A stretch of DNA of 64,000 nucleotides from Nematopogon swammerdamellus (GCA_946902875.1 OX336336.1:7286545-7350544); one strand, 5' to 3'. Positions 41,900 through 52,427 are shown, numbered from the stretch's first letter. Notes: a model not told the origin generated them from the sequence alone. Translations and numbers: made by a program.

Positions 41900-43900
41900 A
41901 ATAGGTAAAGGAAAAAATCCTAAAATATTTAATTTGTGGTTGGTAAAATATAGGTACAACAAAAATATATTTTTGCATATTTTAACTATAAGAATGCCTG
42001 ACAGTCAAAGCATTGCTGCAGTTTTTATTTAGGCGTTTCGTCTTTTCCGAAAACATAATCATTTTGGTAAATACATGACACAAATATATTGTGTGGTGGA
42101 CGAAAGTCCGTCTCGCACTTGGCGGCTTTTTATATATTTCAATTAAATGCAAACTTCATCGTTGCAACTCTGAGACGCAACGTCCAAGTTTGCAGCTAGA
42201 CGAAGTTTCGTATGGAAGCGCGCTGAAAGCTACTTCCGAAGAATTTTGCCTGAAATTTATGAATTTGTGTACAGCAGGACTTATGAAGATTCATGTAGTA
42301 TGCCTTCGTCGGTGTTTGTGTGAAGAAGAAACTACTTAACTTCCTCCAGCTGGATGCGTAACTATAATTTCTCGACACAGGGGTTTATCCATATCTACTT
42401 AATTGCTTTCAAATGTATTCTGAAAATACTTTTTGAGGTTCAATAAACAGGGATGGAGGAAAATATCATTCCAAGCGCCCGTTCGTCATGAACGAACACG
42501 AGTGACTTCGTGGTTCGGAATTCAGATTCCATGAAACATTTTAGGACGCTTCTCATATCCTTAAATAATATATTGTCGTCCTCCACCGACCATCCAGCCA
42601 GCCTGACTACCCGGTCGATATCTTCTTCGTCTACAAATTAACATATTCTTGTAAAATTATGTTTTAATATTATTCAATGAACATTCAGTGTTTGGCAAAT
42701 ATTTCCTATCCATACTGTTCTCTAGTCAAAGAATAAAAGGATAAAGGTAACTAGTAATTTTCTCTTTGTGCACAGATAATTTTATTGAGCTTTCCAATTT
42801 ATCGTTTTATTCTTTGCCTCTAGTCATCCTATCTTTCTGCTTCAACAGCTTTATAACATGCCTCTACAAGTGGTAATCACTAGTCCGCATAGAGAGTTCG
42901 CGCAACTTGGTAATCCAGCCGATAGCTACTTCCATCGATGCGACTTCTGTTTCCAACAGCGGCCAAACTTTTGCGCTTTCCAAAGCTGGTCCAGTCTGAA
43001 TTCTGCTTCGCTGGCCAGGAGCTCTTTGGAATTTTGAGAGTAGCTGTTGCTTGCAACTTCCCTTGTACACTTTTGACCATATTTTCTGGATTGAAATTTC
43101 AACTGTTCCTGTGTAAAAATTCCGGTTAGAGTTGCTTAGATGGTGCGTTTAGTAACACACAGACAAGCAGACAGGCATGAATCTAATAACAGCAGCAGAG
43201 TAGATCTGAGTTGTTTAATAGTATAAAACGAGCGATATTTTTTATAGAGACTGACTTGGTTCGCTACACTATTATATGCTTCCCTTTGATCGTAGATGCT
43301 CTTCAGTTGTATTCATTTCTATTCTGTTCTATTCTATTCTTGTCTTTTCAACCTGTAAACTCCGTGCTTTAGACCGTACTTCAGTATTTGCAGACGAATC
43401 ATTTTAACGTAATATCCAAAGGTAGAACGTTCGATAATCTTTACATTCCCATATATCTCTAGAAATTCACAACAATAATTGAAATATAACCTTGTTATCC
43501 CTCGAAATTTCGGGGAGGTCACCGAACAAGAGCCATTGTTAAAATATGCTTCGCGAATTGACAGCGCGGATAACTGCTGGAGAATGAGCTCGGCAGAAAT
43601 CCGTGAAAGGATTTCACTTGAAGGAATTGCTTCGATTATTACCGGGAGCATCGTCTGCGAGCGAGATATGCTTTGTGGGAGATCCTCAAAAGGAATGGGA
43701 TTCTAGTGAAATCCAGACGAGGTCTGCATTGAACGACTCGACATACATTGAATGATTTTAGCAGGCTTCAGTGTACATTAGACCGTTACAAAATTCGACG
43801 TGCTTTACACGATAGTAAATACCAATGAGTGAAACATTCTTCATTACATTCTTACATACCAACTCAGGAGGATGACCACGCACAGCGCAAACTGGACGAC
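41900..43900. other. Stretch with scattered scraps, no recognisable gene
   Basis: 42090-42133 is the end of a family D repeat (GTCCGTCTCGCACTTGGCGG). A short (ATTCT)n run lies at 43317-43338. Overlapping frames on both strands at 42864-43129 and 43334-43706 have mixed residues but no domain that I can name. Confidence 0.4.
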
Positions 43901-43907
43901 CATACGA

Positions 43908-44005
43908 CTTTTTTTATGTAACCCAGTATGGGTGGCTGAGTCAGAGGGGCCAAAGCACATGCTCAGACCAGCCAATATCACCTCCGAGATGGCATGTGCC
44001 AACGA
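43908..44005 (-). repeat. SINE family B tail-side fragment
   Basis: TTTTTTTATGTAACCCAGTA, TGGGTGGCTGAGTCAGAGGG and CAATATCACCTCCGAGATGG match 27160-27245. The rest of the SINE is lost. Confidence 0.75.
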
Positions 44006-44524
44006 TGCTGCCGTCTGGCAAAACGTCTGGCAATTTGTCTTTTACAAAGTGCGGATGTCGTGAGTAGTGCGTAGGTTGGTTTATGGGGCGGGACATAAAG
44101 GGGTGCGGTCATTGTGAAGCTGCCAGGGTAGAGATATGAACGTTGTTGCGAAAGCAACTCGTACTTTGATACTGCCCTCAGTGCCGCAGGCTCGCTCGTT
44201 CGCGCCGAGGAGGTCTCTGGCTTATTTGCGGTCAGCGGGATGGGATTCAGTTTCCGCTAGGCGACTGCACGAAGTCTATAAGCTTCTTGTGCCGTAGTTT
44301 TAGCTGAACTTTGGGAGATGATGAAATAAATACATAGCTGTGGTTTAACAAACATTTCTTAGGGTCTATTACACCTTCGATTATTGGCCGGTTAACTCCT
44401 GTAAATGTGAGAAATGCCACTTTAGTAAACATAATTCCGGCGAATATCTTTTCCCACTTCTACAATCCATGGATCTTCAAATAGTGGGTTAATAGCTTTT
44501 CCCCAGCGTCATTTGGTCACAGCC

Positions 44525-44612
44525 AAGCCGAAGCGGCACCTCCTCGGGGGTGAAATTGGCTGCGCCTGAGGCTTCGACTTCGGGCACAACAACCCAGTTC
44601 GGAAATAATAAT
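44525..44612 (+). repeat. LINE family C 3' UTR fragment
   Basis: GGGGGTGAAATTGGCTGCGC, CTGAGGCTTCGACTTCGGGC, ACAACAACCCAGTTCGGAAA and TAATAATAAAAA match 16240-16315, with no coding part left. Confidence 0.65.
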
Positions 44613-45098
44613 AAAAAGATAATTGCTAACCACTACTTAATCGAAGGACCTTATCTTGCTTTAACTTTGCATATTTCAAGATTATTTGCCGTTGGGTATG
44701 TGAGTAACTAATTATGTTTTTTTTTTTAATAAAGAAGGGCTGAATCGCTTTACATACAGTTTTTCCCATTGCAATCTAAAGCATCTCACCACTCTTAAAC
44801 ATATTACAACCCATTATATGTAATACAACTTTACAGGCTGCAGTTGAATTTCTTGCAAACATCCGTGTTTCCTTATGCTCAGGATACACGACGACACCAG
44901 TGTATACATCGAGTGTCTACGTGTGTCCACTGCCGCGACACTTAGTTGCAGATGTCGTGGCAGTGTCGCTCAGTGTCTGTGTCGCCGCTGTTACTCTATG
45001 TAAGTTACTCTATGGCCGCCGTGGAGACAGCGCGTGCGCGGTGTCCGACACAAGTGTCGCGAATTTCGAACCTGTGCGAAATTTATAGCTAGACCAAT

Positions 45099-45233
45099 AT
45101 GGCGGGGTCACGCGCGTGGACTGCAGAGGAAACCAAATCTTTTATTTCATATTATGAAGCGCTGCCAGAACTATGGCAAATATGAAACCCCGATTATAAA
45201 AATCGAGTAAAGAAGTCAGCAGCGGTCTCCTGA
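45099..45233 (+). pseudogene. Broken MADF-domain N-terminal fragment
   Basis: From an ATG at 45099 the frame reads MAGSRAWTAEETKSFISYYE, then ALPELWQ-I and a TGA stop at 45183-45185. It goes on in the same frame as NPDYKNRVKKSAAVS to a second stop. The pattern of an acidic/hydrophobic helix (FI..Y...PELW) followed by PDYKN+..+..A is characteristic of the first helices of MADF domains, which bind DNA as part of transcription factors or Harbinger-type accessory proteins. The stop between PELW and PDYKN and the loss of the rest of the domain make it a relic. Confidence 0.6.
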
Positions 45234-45310
45234 AACGAATATAGTACTTATTTTAATCGACTTCAAAAACAACTTAACCCCAACCAAATATGCTAAAACA
45301 ACTATTTAAA

Positions 45311-45525
45311 AAAATATAAAAACCGACTTCAAAAATTTATGAAATAAAAAAAAATCGAACCCTAGAGTTGAAGGCGGTGCAAAAGAAGGCTACACAAAAT
45401 CACAAAAGGATATCATCCACTCATGTTTTCTTTCATCCATCATTTTTGCTTGCTTTAGCACCGCCTTCAACTCTAGGGTTCGATTTTTTTTATTTCATAC
45501 ATTTTTGAAGTCGGTTTTTATATTT
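45311..45525. repeat. MITE-like inverted repeat with 'AAAAACCGACTTCAAAAA' ends
   Basis: Left arm from 45311 (AAAAATATAAAAACCGACTT, ATCGAACCCTAGAGTTGAAG GCGGTGC) and right arm to 45525 (GCACCGCCTTCAACTCTAGG GTTCGAT, GAAGTCGGTTTTTATATTT) are reverse complements over about 70-80 bp, with a loop of about 70 bp. It is nested in the AGGATACACG element. Confidence 0.85.
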
Positions 45526-45821
45526 ACGTCGATTCATGGCGATGGAACATACCACACTGAATTGCAGTCAGTCTAGCAAGTTGCAATTCGTGTAGACAGC
45601 CAATACACTTGAGCCGGGACACTAGATGTATACACTAATGTCGACACAAAAAATTGCTTACCGTGTGGACGCAATCGACACTAGTGTCGACATTTGTGTC
45701 AAGTGTCAGTGTCGTCGTGTATCCTTAGCTTTATACTTTCAACCTGGTCAGGAGCCTGAGTCTTCAAACGTTGTATTAAAAAGCATATTAACGCTTCATA
45801 GTCCGCTCCGGCTCCCTAAGT

Positions 45822-46180
45822 GTGTTCTATCGCTTATTCCATGGGGAGTGCTCGGAGGAGCTGTTTAATGCGATCCCGCCGTCCCCTTTCCAACTTCGCA
45901 CCACGCGCACTGGGCAGGGATTGCATCCCTACACGCTGGACTTACCGCGGATGCGTACCAATCGATTCTGCAGATCTTTCCTCTACAGAACCGGTAAACT
46001 CTGGAACGCTCTCCCTGCCCATTATTTCCCCCCAAGTACAGTCTCGGGTCCTTCAAGAGGGGCCTGTCAGGCCGGCATGGCATTCGCAACCCCCGCATAC
46101 GACCGAATGTCCATGGGCGTCGTTAGACACCTTATGGGTGGCTCGGCGCCATATGTCGCGCTGTCAATAAAAAAAAAAGT
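45822..46180 (+). pseudogene. LINE family B 3' end
   Basis: Frame 45822-46211 gives MFYRLFHGECSEELFNAIPP, RTNRFCRSFLYRTGKLWNAL and PSTVSGPSRG. The last part shows that a small deletion around 46020 moved the expected YSLGSFKRG part out of frame. The 3' UTR has CATACGACCGAATGTCCATG and ends GTCGCGCTGTCAATAAAAAA. Confidence 0.85.
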
Positions 46181-46310
46181 CCGCAAATCTGCTGCGATGG
46201 TATCTCGGTGAGTGTGGTTTCGCAAGGTGAGGTAGATTTGACCGTTTCGGGTATCTCCGATCCATTGGCACAGCCACCCATACTGGTTTTTATAAAAATA
46301 AAAATTAATT
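46180..46310 (+). repeat. LINE family A 3' UTR fragment fused to the tail of LINE B
   Basis: GTCCGCAAATCTGCTGCGAT, GTGTGGTTTCGCAAGGTGAG, GGCACAGCCACCCATACTGG and a T/A-rich end match the family A 3' UTR (54270-54400). It starts right after the A-tail of the LINE B copy. Confidence 0.65.
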
Positions 46311-46404
46311 AACAGTACTTATTTCTCTACTTACCCCGATTATTATCAGGAAACAATTGTCCCGAGATCTAGAACCACTACAACTCCATAGGGATATCAG
46401 CTGT

Positions 46405-46740
46405 CTTAAGTATGTACTGTCGCTTATTTCATGAGGAATACTCGGAGGAGCTATTTAACGCGATCCCGCCGTCCCCTTTCCACCTCAGCACTACGCGCAC
46501 CGGGCAGGGATTGCATCCCTACACGCTGGACTTATCGCGGATGCGTACCAACCAGTTCTGCAGAACTTTCCTCTACAGAACCGGTAAACTCTGGAACGCT
46601 CTCCCTGCCCATATATTTCCCCCCAAGTACAGTCTCGGGTCCTTCAAGAAGAATAGGCACCTGCACCTGCCGGCATGGCAATCGCAAACCCCCCTTATAA
46701 GTGGCTTGGCGCCACATGTCGCGCTTTCAATAAATAAATA
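46405..46740 (+). pseudogene. LINE family B 3' end, second of a head-to-tail pair
   Basis: Frame 46412-46741 keeps CRLFHEEYSEELFNAIPPSP, RTFLYRTGKLWNALPAHIFP and KYSLGSFKK, then diverges. A segment with CGACCGAATGTCCATG is deleted near 46690. The end is GTCGCGCTTTCAATAAATAA. Confidence 0.85.
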
Positions 46741-46769
46741 AGTAATATAAATTAATATAATAATAAATA

Positions 46770-46855
46770 AATAAGTAGCCGCGGCCTGCACCCGCCGCCG
46801 CGCCGGCGTGCTTGGAGGCTTGCCTCCCGCCGCCGCCGTCGGCGGAACTTATCGT
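46770..46855. repeat. Short GC-rich block
   Basis: GCCGCCGCGCCGGCGTGCTT, GGAGGCTTGCCTCCCGCCGC and GTCGGCGG stand out from the AT-rich flanks and contain a GGAGGC-TT-GCCTCC hairpin. Not explained by the LINE next to it. Confidence 0.5.
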
Positions 46856-47336
46856 TTTTATTTAGATTTTGTATTAATTTTGTGTATTTTTATTACTTTT
46901 TGTAAAATGTATGTAAAATTAATTTAAAAATATTCTAAAAACGTGAAATAAAGAAAAATAAAAAACTAAAAATACTGCATGATGGTTTGTGTACAAGCTG
47001 TATAGCTTCACATCTTAACATTCAACCTAGCCTATAACCAGGTTGGCATAAACGTGAATGTTATTAGCGCGTTTATGGCACTTCATTACGAAGTCCAAGC
47101 CAGACGAGGTAAAGTTTCTCAAACTCGTTTAATATTCCCAGGGGATCAGAGTTGGTCACGGCGCGGGGGCGGCGCTGCGGTGGGGTCAGAAATCTAAGCT
47201 CACCTCGCATTCCTCTGCGGCCGGGAACAGATGTACTACACTACATAGCTACATACGATGTAGGTACATAGCTGGCGGGAAGGAAGTCAATATCTAGAGA
47301 GAGCATTTACCTGTCGAGAAGTTGAATGAATAAAAA

Positions 47337-47745
47337 AAGCCTCAGTTGCACTCCGGGAGTGCCGGCAGAAGTGCCCGCACTCCCGGAGTTTTCTTCTGCC
47401 GGTGCCGGCAGAAGAAAACTTTTTGTATTTCCGAAAATAATTCTTAGGTTGTTATAAAAAAAATTAAACACCCTAAAAAAATTTAAAAACCGTAACATTG
47501 CTTAAAAAAGAAAACAAAAGAAAAAAAAAACAAAAAAAATTTTGAGGGATTCGAACCCATGGTCAAAAAATACAAATCCTACACTCTTACCATTGAGCCA
47601 CGAAATCACATAAACGACCAAACGAATATCGGATTCCCTTGATTCGCTACGGATCTGACGCGAATTAGATCTGACGCGAGTTTAACATTTTTTACCCATC
47701 CAAAAAAAGTGCCAAGCGCCGCTAAAGAAGTTTTCACTTTAAAAA
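47337..47745 (-). repeat. Family F element, compact copy with tRNA-like core
   Basis: Sense (minus) order: GAAAACTTCTTTAGCGGCGC, CTCGCGTCAGATC words, a tRNA-like part (47613-47548) with A-box TGGCTCAATGG and perfect B-box GGTTCGAATCC, an A/T-rich tract, a near-perfect 32-bp palindrome (plus strand 47389-47420), and the end GGCACTCCCGGAGTGCAACT GAGGC. The ends match 32095-33092. The pol III-type core suggests a SINE, although the palindromic GC end is unusual for one. Confidence 0.6.
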
Positions 47746-48186
47746 AATACACAATTTCTGGCACACTTATTTACTCGTGTATAATTGGCGAGTCGTGTAT
47801 GGATTAGCCGGATTCTCGGGATGAAGATTGACGGTATGTATGTACATAATATGTAAAATTTTACATAAAACATTGGTACAGAAGAAGAGTTCAATTCCAT
47901 ACGCCATTTTATTCTAGGTAACCCTAAGGTTGTGGGAGGTTGTGCATGTGTGCGAAAAATTTAATGCTTTTAACTTGTAGCATTGAGGCCAAGTCTACTG
48001 TTGCACGTTGTTTATTCAAAGGAAGATCTATAAGACAAAAGAATACCTGAAGGATGTAGCCGACTCGCCGTATACCTTGGCCGAAGAGTCACGCCAAATG
48101 GTAGAACCTCCGCAGTCTGCGGTCTCTATTCCGGGCTGCTTTGAATGGCACTTTAAGTAGAAGAAATGGAATGCACGTCGACTAAA

Positions 48187-48525
48187 TTTTAAAAGCGGCC
48201 AAGTGCGAGTCGAACTCGCGCACCGAGGGTTCCGTATCGCCATGTCACGGCTAGCGCCACTCACGCCATCTAGATAGCGTGTTATGAAATGCTTAATATT
48301 AGTTAAATGTCATGATTAGTTAAAATGCTTCATAATCTATTCGGTAGATGGTGCGCTTTTCTTCATACGGTTTCTTCTATGGGAGCCCCCGTGAATATTT
48401 TACTTTTTATTATTTTTTTATTATTTGTTGTTATATCGGCCATAATAACACATTTTCTGTGAAAATTTTAACGGGCTACCTATTGCGGTTCAAGAGATAC
48501 AGACCTCGGACAGACGGACGGACGG

Positions 48526-48559
<34 letters not shown>

Positions 48560-48616
48560 TGACAGACGGCGTAGGCTTAGTAATGGGGTCCCGTACCGGA
48601 TACGGAACCCTAAAAA
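48187..48616 (-). repeat. Family D repeat, long form
   Basis: GCGGCCAAGTGCGAGTCGAA, CTCGCGCACCGAGGGTTCCG at the left and a GACGGACGGACAGACAGACA run, GGCGTAGGCTTAGTAATGGG, TACCGGATACGGAACCCTAA at the right. Same long form as 40602-41012, including the CGCCATCTAGATAGCG segment. Confidence 0.8.
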
Positions 48617-49129
48617 CAAAGTAAAAGTTATGCATTGATTTCATATTCATCACATTCATATGTCGTTTCTGCGTATTTCTAACCATGTCTGGCGGTAATC
48701 TGGGTCGCGATATCTGACGGAAGTTTTGAAGGGAAATATAAGTTCTTCTTTTGTTTTGTGGTAATAACAAAAGCCAACTCTAAAACTGGAGATATGTACG
48801 TAGAACCTTATCACACTATGTTAACAGCGTACAAGGAGGAATATCCAGTAGAAGCGATGATCGGTCAAATCATTTCACAGCTGGTCTTTGTTCAATGGCC
48901 ACCAAATAGTGTTTATTTTGCTATTCTGCCGGGTAAGTAACAACAGTGCAGGACAGCTTTTCAGATGTTAGGACAAGACATAATCGCACATTCAAACAGA
49001 CTTAAAACGAAGCAGACTGAAAGATGAAAACTGAAAGTGCTCTCTATGGGGATCTTGCACATAACTTTGCGCTTGTTCGATCTTTCTGGTTCAGTGGTCA
49101 AAGAAACCTTGGAGAAGGACCTGTGGGTT

Positions 49130-49250
49130 TCAAACGTTCTGGTCATCCTTTTCCGCAAATCTGCTATCATGGCGTCTCACGAGCGTGGTTTGGCGATTTG
49201 AGGTCAATTTGGCTCTGTTGACTACATGATTGGTCTCCCGGCACAGTCAC
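49130..49250 (+). repeat. LINE family A 3' UTR fragment
   Basis: CCGCAAATCTGCTATCATGG, CTCACGAGCGTGGTTTGGCG and TTGGCTCTGTTGACTACATG ATTGGTCTCC match the UTR at 54275-54375. Confidence 0.65.
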
Positions 49251-49254
49251 CTAA

Positions 49255-49353
49255 GTTGGTAGAGACAGACAGAGAGACACACGGCCTTAGACAGATAGAC
49301 AAACAGACGGGGTAGGTTTAATAATAGGCTTCCGTACGGGGTACGGAAACCTA
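49255..49353 (-). repeat. Family D repeat head fragment
   Basis: A GACAGACAGAGAGACA run, GGGTAGGTTTAATAATAGGC and TTCCGTACGGGGTACGGAAA CCT are the head of family D on the minus strand. Confidence 0.65.
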
Positions 49354-49359
49354 ATAAAA

Positions 49360-50035
49360 AGCAAACATTCACCTAAGACTATAGACCCGAGAGACCTCTA
49401 CCCACAGCTCATTAGCTAAGCGTTGCTTCAATGTCGGAGTTTCGATTCAATTAAGGAGTTATGGCAGCTGCTTGACGCCACCCCCCACCGAATCCATCCC
49501 CGCCTTCCCCGCCTCACAACACCTCCGACTTCTCCACTCTGCCGCCCCCAGCCGCCGCGCCCCCGCAAAACTCTTGCATCGAAATTAATCACGAATGCAA
49601 ATACAACCTCGTCATGTTTCGGGCTTGTTAGTTATTCATCATTGAATTCTAATTCGAATGTTTTCGATAATATTTTAAGAGGCTACCATTTTATTGTGTC
49701 AGCCCATGCAAAAATATTCAAAGACCGCCCTCAGGAAAAATCGGTTGTCTACATCAAAATTTGTCCGATAGTGATGTTCTTTCATTGGTTTTTTAAGCAT
49801 TATTTTTTTAACCTTTATATAAATTATTGCTGTTTGTGATGGCTAAAAGCTGTCTCTGTGACACCACTCTAATGTCAAAAATGCCATCAATTGCAGCCAA
49901 TTCTAGCATTGGGAATTTGATTTAAAGAACGAGTCGAATAGGTCGAAGCTGAGCCAATTTTTTTTTTTTATTGATACGCGAAACACTTGGCGCCGTCAGC
50001 CTGGATTGTTGAGCCGACGCGACGACGCCAAAAAA
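49360..50035. other. Stretch with a Pro-rich 138-codon frame, doubtful
   Basis: The plus-strand frame 49423-49839 is Pro/Arg-rich at first (C-rich segment 49480-49570) and hydrophobic at the end. No domain is recognised, and the composition changes sharply inside the frame, which argues against a single real protein. Confidence 0.25.
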
Positions 50036-50150
50036 CATTCGGATTAGCACGGGGGCTGCGAATGCCGTGACGGCACGGCGTGACAGATGCCTATTTATAA
50101 TTCTCTAACACAGCGGGTAAGTGCGTTCCAGAGTTTATTTTAGAATTATT
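50036..50150 (-). repeat. LINE family B 3' end remnant
   Basis: GGGGGCTGCGAATGCCGTGA, GTGACAGATGCCTATTTATA and GTAAGTGCGTTCCAGAGTTT correspond, on the minus strand, to the CCCCGCA, GGCACCTGTC and CTGGAACGC words of family B. Strongly diverged. Confidence 0.45.
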
Positions 50151-50590
50151 GGGCGTTGGACGTTTTCGTGGAATCGACGTTGCAGTCTACGATTATGACG
50201 AAGGCCGGCAGCAGTGCACGTTCCGCTAGCCTTATATTACCCATTGCGCGGCCGATGCACTCAAGTGCGGTGTCCAACGAGCAACTGAGAACTGTTGTTG
50301 ATGGTGTACCGACACGGAAGACGGAAGGGCCCCCGGTCCCCCTCGGAAGTAGCCGCCGGGACAATGACCTGATCACCATCCGGCACGACGGATCACTCCG
50401 GGATCATGCGCGGTTGACCCGGGCAGCGCACGGAACGGACCTCGCGTTGGTTAGACGCGATTGCGGCTGTATACTACCCTGCGGGTGGCCAGTGCAATCT
50501 TCAGTTTCAGCAGGTCTCCCTGCCAACCGTGGCGATGCATCACTCCCGAACAGCCTATCCAAAGCGGCCCAATACTCGCCATGAATTAAT
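50150..50590. other. GC-rich segment with long open frames on both strands
   Basis: This segment is about as GC-rich as a lepidopteran exon or a retroelement coding region, in contrast to its flanks. A plus-strand frame of 142 codons (50156-50584) and a minus-strand frame of 77 codons (50146-50379) overlap. I recognise no motif in either. A decayed transposon coding piece is the simplest idea, since LINE remnants border it on the left. Confidence 0.3.
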
Positions 50591-50750
50591 TCTCGCTATT
50601 GGGAAGTGCACTGGAATATAGCGAACTATTTTTGGCGCATGACGAGTTAGAACAAGCTTTAGGGGTGACGAGTAGTAGATGCCCAAAATCTTACGGCGGC
50701 GGTGCAATTGTTTCCCGGGGTATGGTGGCGAAACCAGGCGATCCAAAAAT

Positions 50751-51261
50751 CTACCACCACGCTCTTCGTTGTTCATTTGGCACCACCCAGGAGGTAGGTA
50801 TGTCTTGAGGACCTAAAGGTGTCACTAAATTGTCTTTTATGATGAAACCAACTGCAGTTTCGCTGTCCCCAAAATTTAAATTAGCTGGAAAGTTTTCCGA
50901 AATTTCCAGAACCCAGCCAGCAGAACTCAGACGAAAACAAGCTAACTTCGACAAAATTAATTACTAAAGTAAAATTATAATTATTACTTTTCATGTAAAA
51001 GTTATTTAAACGGCCAGCATGAGTTATGAGAAACAGCTTCTGTTCCGGAAGTTGCTGCCCTGGAATAACGTCGACATATCCTTGGCCCCTGATATTTTCG
51101 TAAAAAAAAATTACATTAAATTTCGCGGGTACGATGTTACCTAATACCAATGATTTTTCAATTATCTTGTCACGGCAACACCCGTGAAAGATAAAAAACA
51201 ATATAATATTTATAACAAATAGCAGTAAACTAAAAATATTGCACATATAACCTACATACAT
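50751..51261 (-). pseudogene. Unrecognised, probably frameshifted coding sequence with a membrane segment
   Basis: Two overlapping minus-strand frames may be one broken gene. The first (51261-50881, 126 codons) starts at a real ATG, and residues 8-26 form a strong hydrophobic segment (signal anchor or signal peptide). A soluble, mixed-composition part follows with GQGYVDVIPGQQLPEQKLFL and FYMKSNNYNFTLVI. The second (50954-50751) has no ATG at its start and opens just after an in-frame stop near 50965. It reads NFPANLNFGDSETAVGFI and PTSWVVPNEQRRAWW before the stop. The residue mix of both parts looks protein-like, which suggests one roughly 160-170-residue membrane-anchored protein with a single frame break. 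No family is recognised, and chance cannot be ruled out. Confidence 0.35.
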
Positions 51262-51530
51262 TTGTTATTATAATAAAATAGTCAAATTAAAAATAAGCTA
51301 AAATAATTATTGAAACCAGAAAACGACAAAATTCTTCGGATTATTTACCGCAAAATTCGAATGGGCGGCCTGCGGGCTTCTGAAAACCAACGTTTCCCGA
51401 TGATTTATGACACAAATTAACGAGATGATATCTCATTCCAGAGGTGCATAGTTTTCTGCTAAAGCGACCCAGAATCTAAGCCATGAAGTAATTTTATAGC
51501 CCGTAGGAGCAATAAATAAAACCGGGTCAA

Positions 51531-51932
51531 GTGAGTACTTTGTCTTTATGTGCAGGGTTGTTTGCAATAAAATTAAATGAAATGATTTTTTTTTCTCGCA
51601 CACACAAACTCACACACATACGAGTACAAAAAAAATATATCAACACAATAGCCCGAGTAGCTAGTGAGATTTTAAAACAGGCCCAGGTACACAATACATA
51701 TTATTTTAAATTTAAGTTAACTACAATAAAAAGAATAAAAAGGGAAAGAAGCTTTATAATTATGATAACTAAAAAATATGTCAAAATAACAAGACCCAAA
51801 ATACTTCCGTCCGTCCGTCTGTGGTTCTGCATGCCACAATTCACAATTTTGGCCTTATGTCTGGCCTTAATTTTGCTATATTACATTTTTGACTTTTGGG
51901 CAAGTATAGGTAAATTTTCTCAATTTACATGA
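51531..51932 (+). other. AT-rich 133-codon open frame, doubtful
   Basis: Opens at a GTG, with the first ATG about 17 codons in. It is Lys/Ile-rich and ends with a hydrophobic segment (FTILALCLALILLYYIF). The residue bias fits plain AT-rich DNA. No family recognised. Confidence 0.15.
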
Positions 51933-52164
51933 CCACAGTCAACAATCTCACCGGAGGTGACGGTAGGTCGTTCCAACACCGAGATGCCGCATATTTGAAG
52001 TAACCTTCAAATGTGGCACCTCAGCACATTGAAGTTGGTGTAACAATTTGCAGCCTACAATTTACTATTAAAAATCTAGAGAGTAGAAAATCGAGTCCTT
52101 CGTTACATATGAAAACATAAAAGAGAACCAGTAAAATAAAAACACCTTAGCCATTTAATAAAAT

Positions 52165-52295
52165 GTTCTTGGTTGGCTAGAAGAAATTACTTGTAGTGAT
52201 AAGTCCGACTTTGCGCACTCATGTATTTCTTTTTTCTTGTCGTGTACTGTTCTTCTTTCAATAGTGTTCAATAAAAAGTTTCTGTACTATTAGAA
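52165..52295 (+). repeat. LINE 3' terminus (same family as 9925-10097)
   Basis: TTGGTTGGCTAGAAGAAATT, ACTTGTAGTGATAAGTCCGA, CTTTGCGCACTCATGTATTT and GTGTACTGTTCTTCTTTCAA match the earlier copy. The TATTC tail is reduced to a short TACTATTAGAATAG. Confidence 0.7.
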
Positions 52296-52427
52296 TAGTT
52301 TTTTCATTTCAATTAGTTCTTTCATGCCTCGTAGACAACGAAAATATAATAGAAATACTAGAAGAGACACACTATGCGACCCCTTTAATCTGCCCCTTCA
52401 AATACGTGTTATTCACTATTAAATTGG

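Larger units (their letters stand above)
44881..45725. mobile_element. DNA-transposon-like element with AGGATACACGACGACAC ends, carrying a MADF fragment
   Basis: Left end 44881-44897 (AGGATACACGACGACAC) and right end 45709-45725 (its exact reverse complement) bound about 845 bp. Sub-terminal regions are rich in GTGTCG/CGACAC words on both sides. Inside are a MADF-domain fragment (45099-45233) and, to its right, a nested MITE (45311-45525). MADF (Myb/SANT-like) proteins are known partners of PIF/Harbinger transposases, so a Harbinger-type origin is reasonable, but no transposase remains and a target duplication could not be fixed. Confidence 0.65.

Noticed and set aside
45820..46170. Second overlapping frame in LINE B rich in Arg/Ser
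   Set aside because: It is the out-of-frame shadow of the LINE C-terminus at 45822-46180.
47548..47613. Minus-strand tRNA gene
   Set aside because: A- and B-boxes are present, but there is no matching acceptor stem, and it lies inside the family F repeat with ends found elsewhere.
48480..48770. Frame with SVRPSVCLSVRPSVC-like repeats
   Set aside because: It is the GACGGACAGACAG run at the head of a family D repeat read on the minus strand.
51531..51932. 133-codon frame as a membrane protein gene
   Set aside because: It opens at GTG, its composition is that of AT-rich DNA, and only one hydrophobic run supports it. Kept as a doubtful feature and not called a gene.
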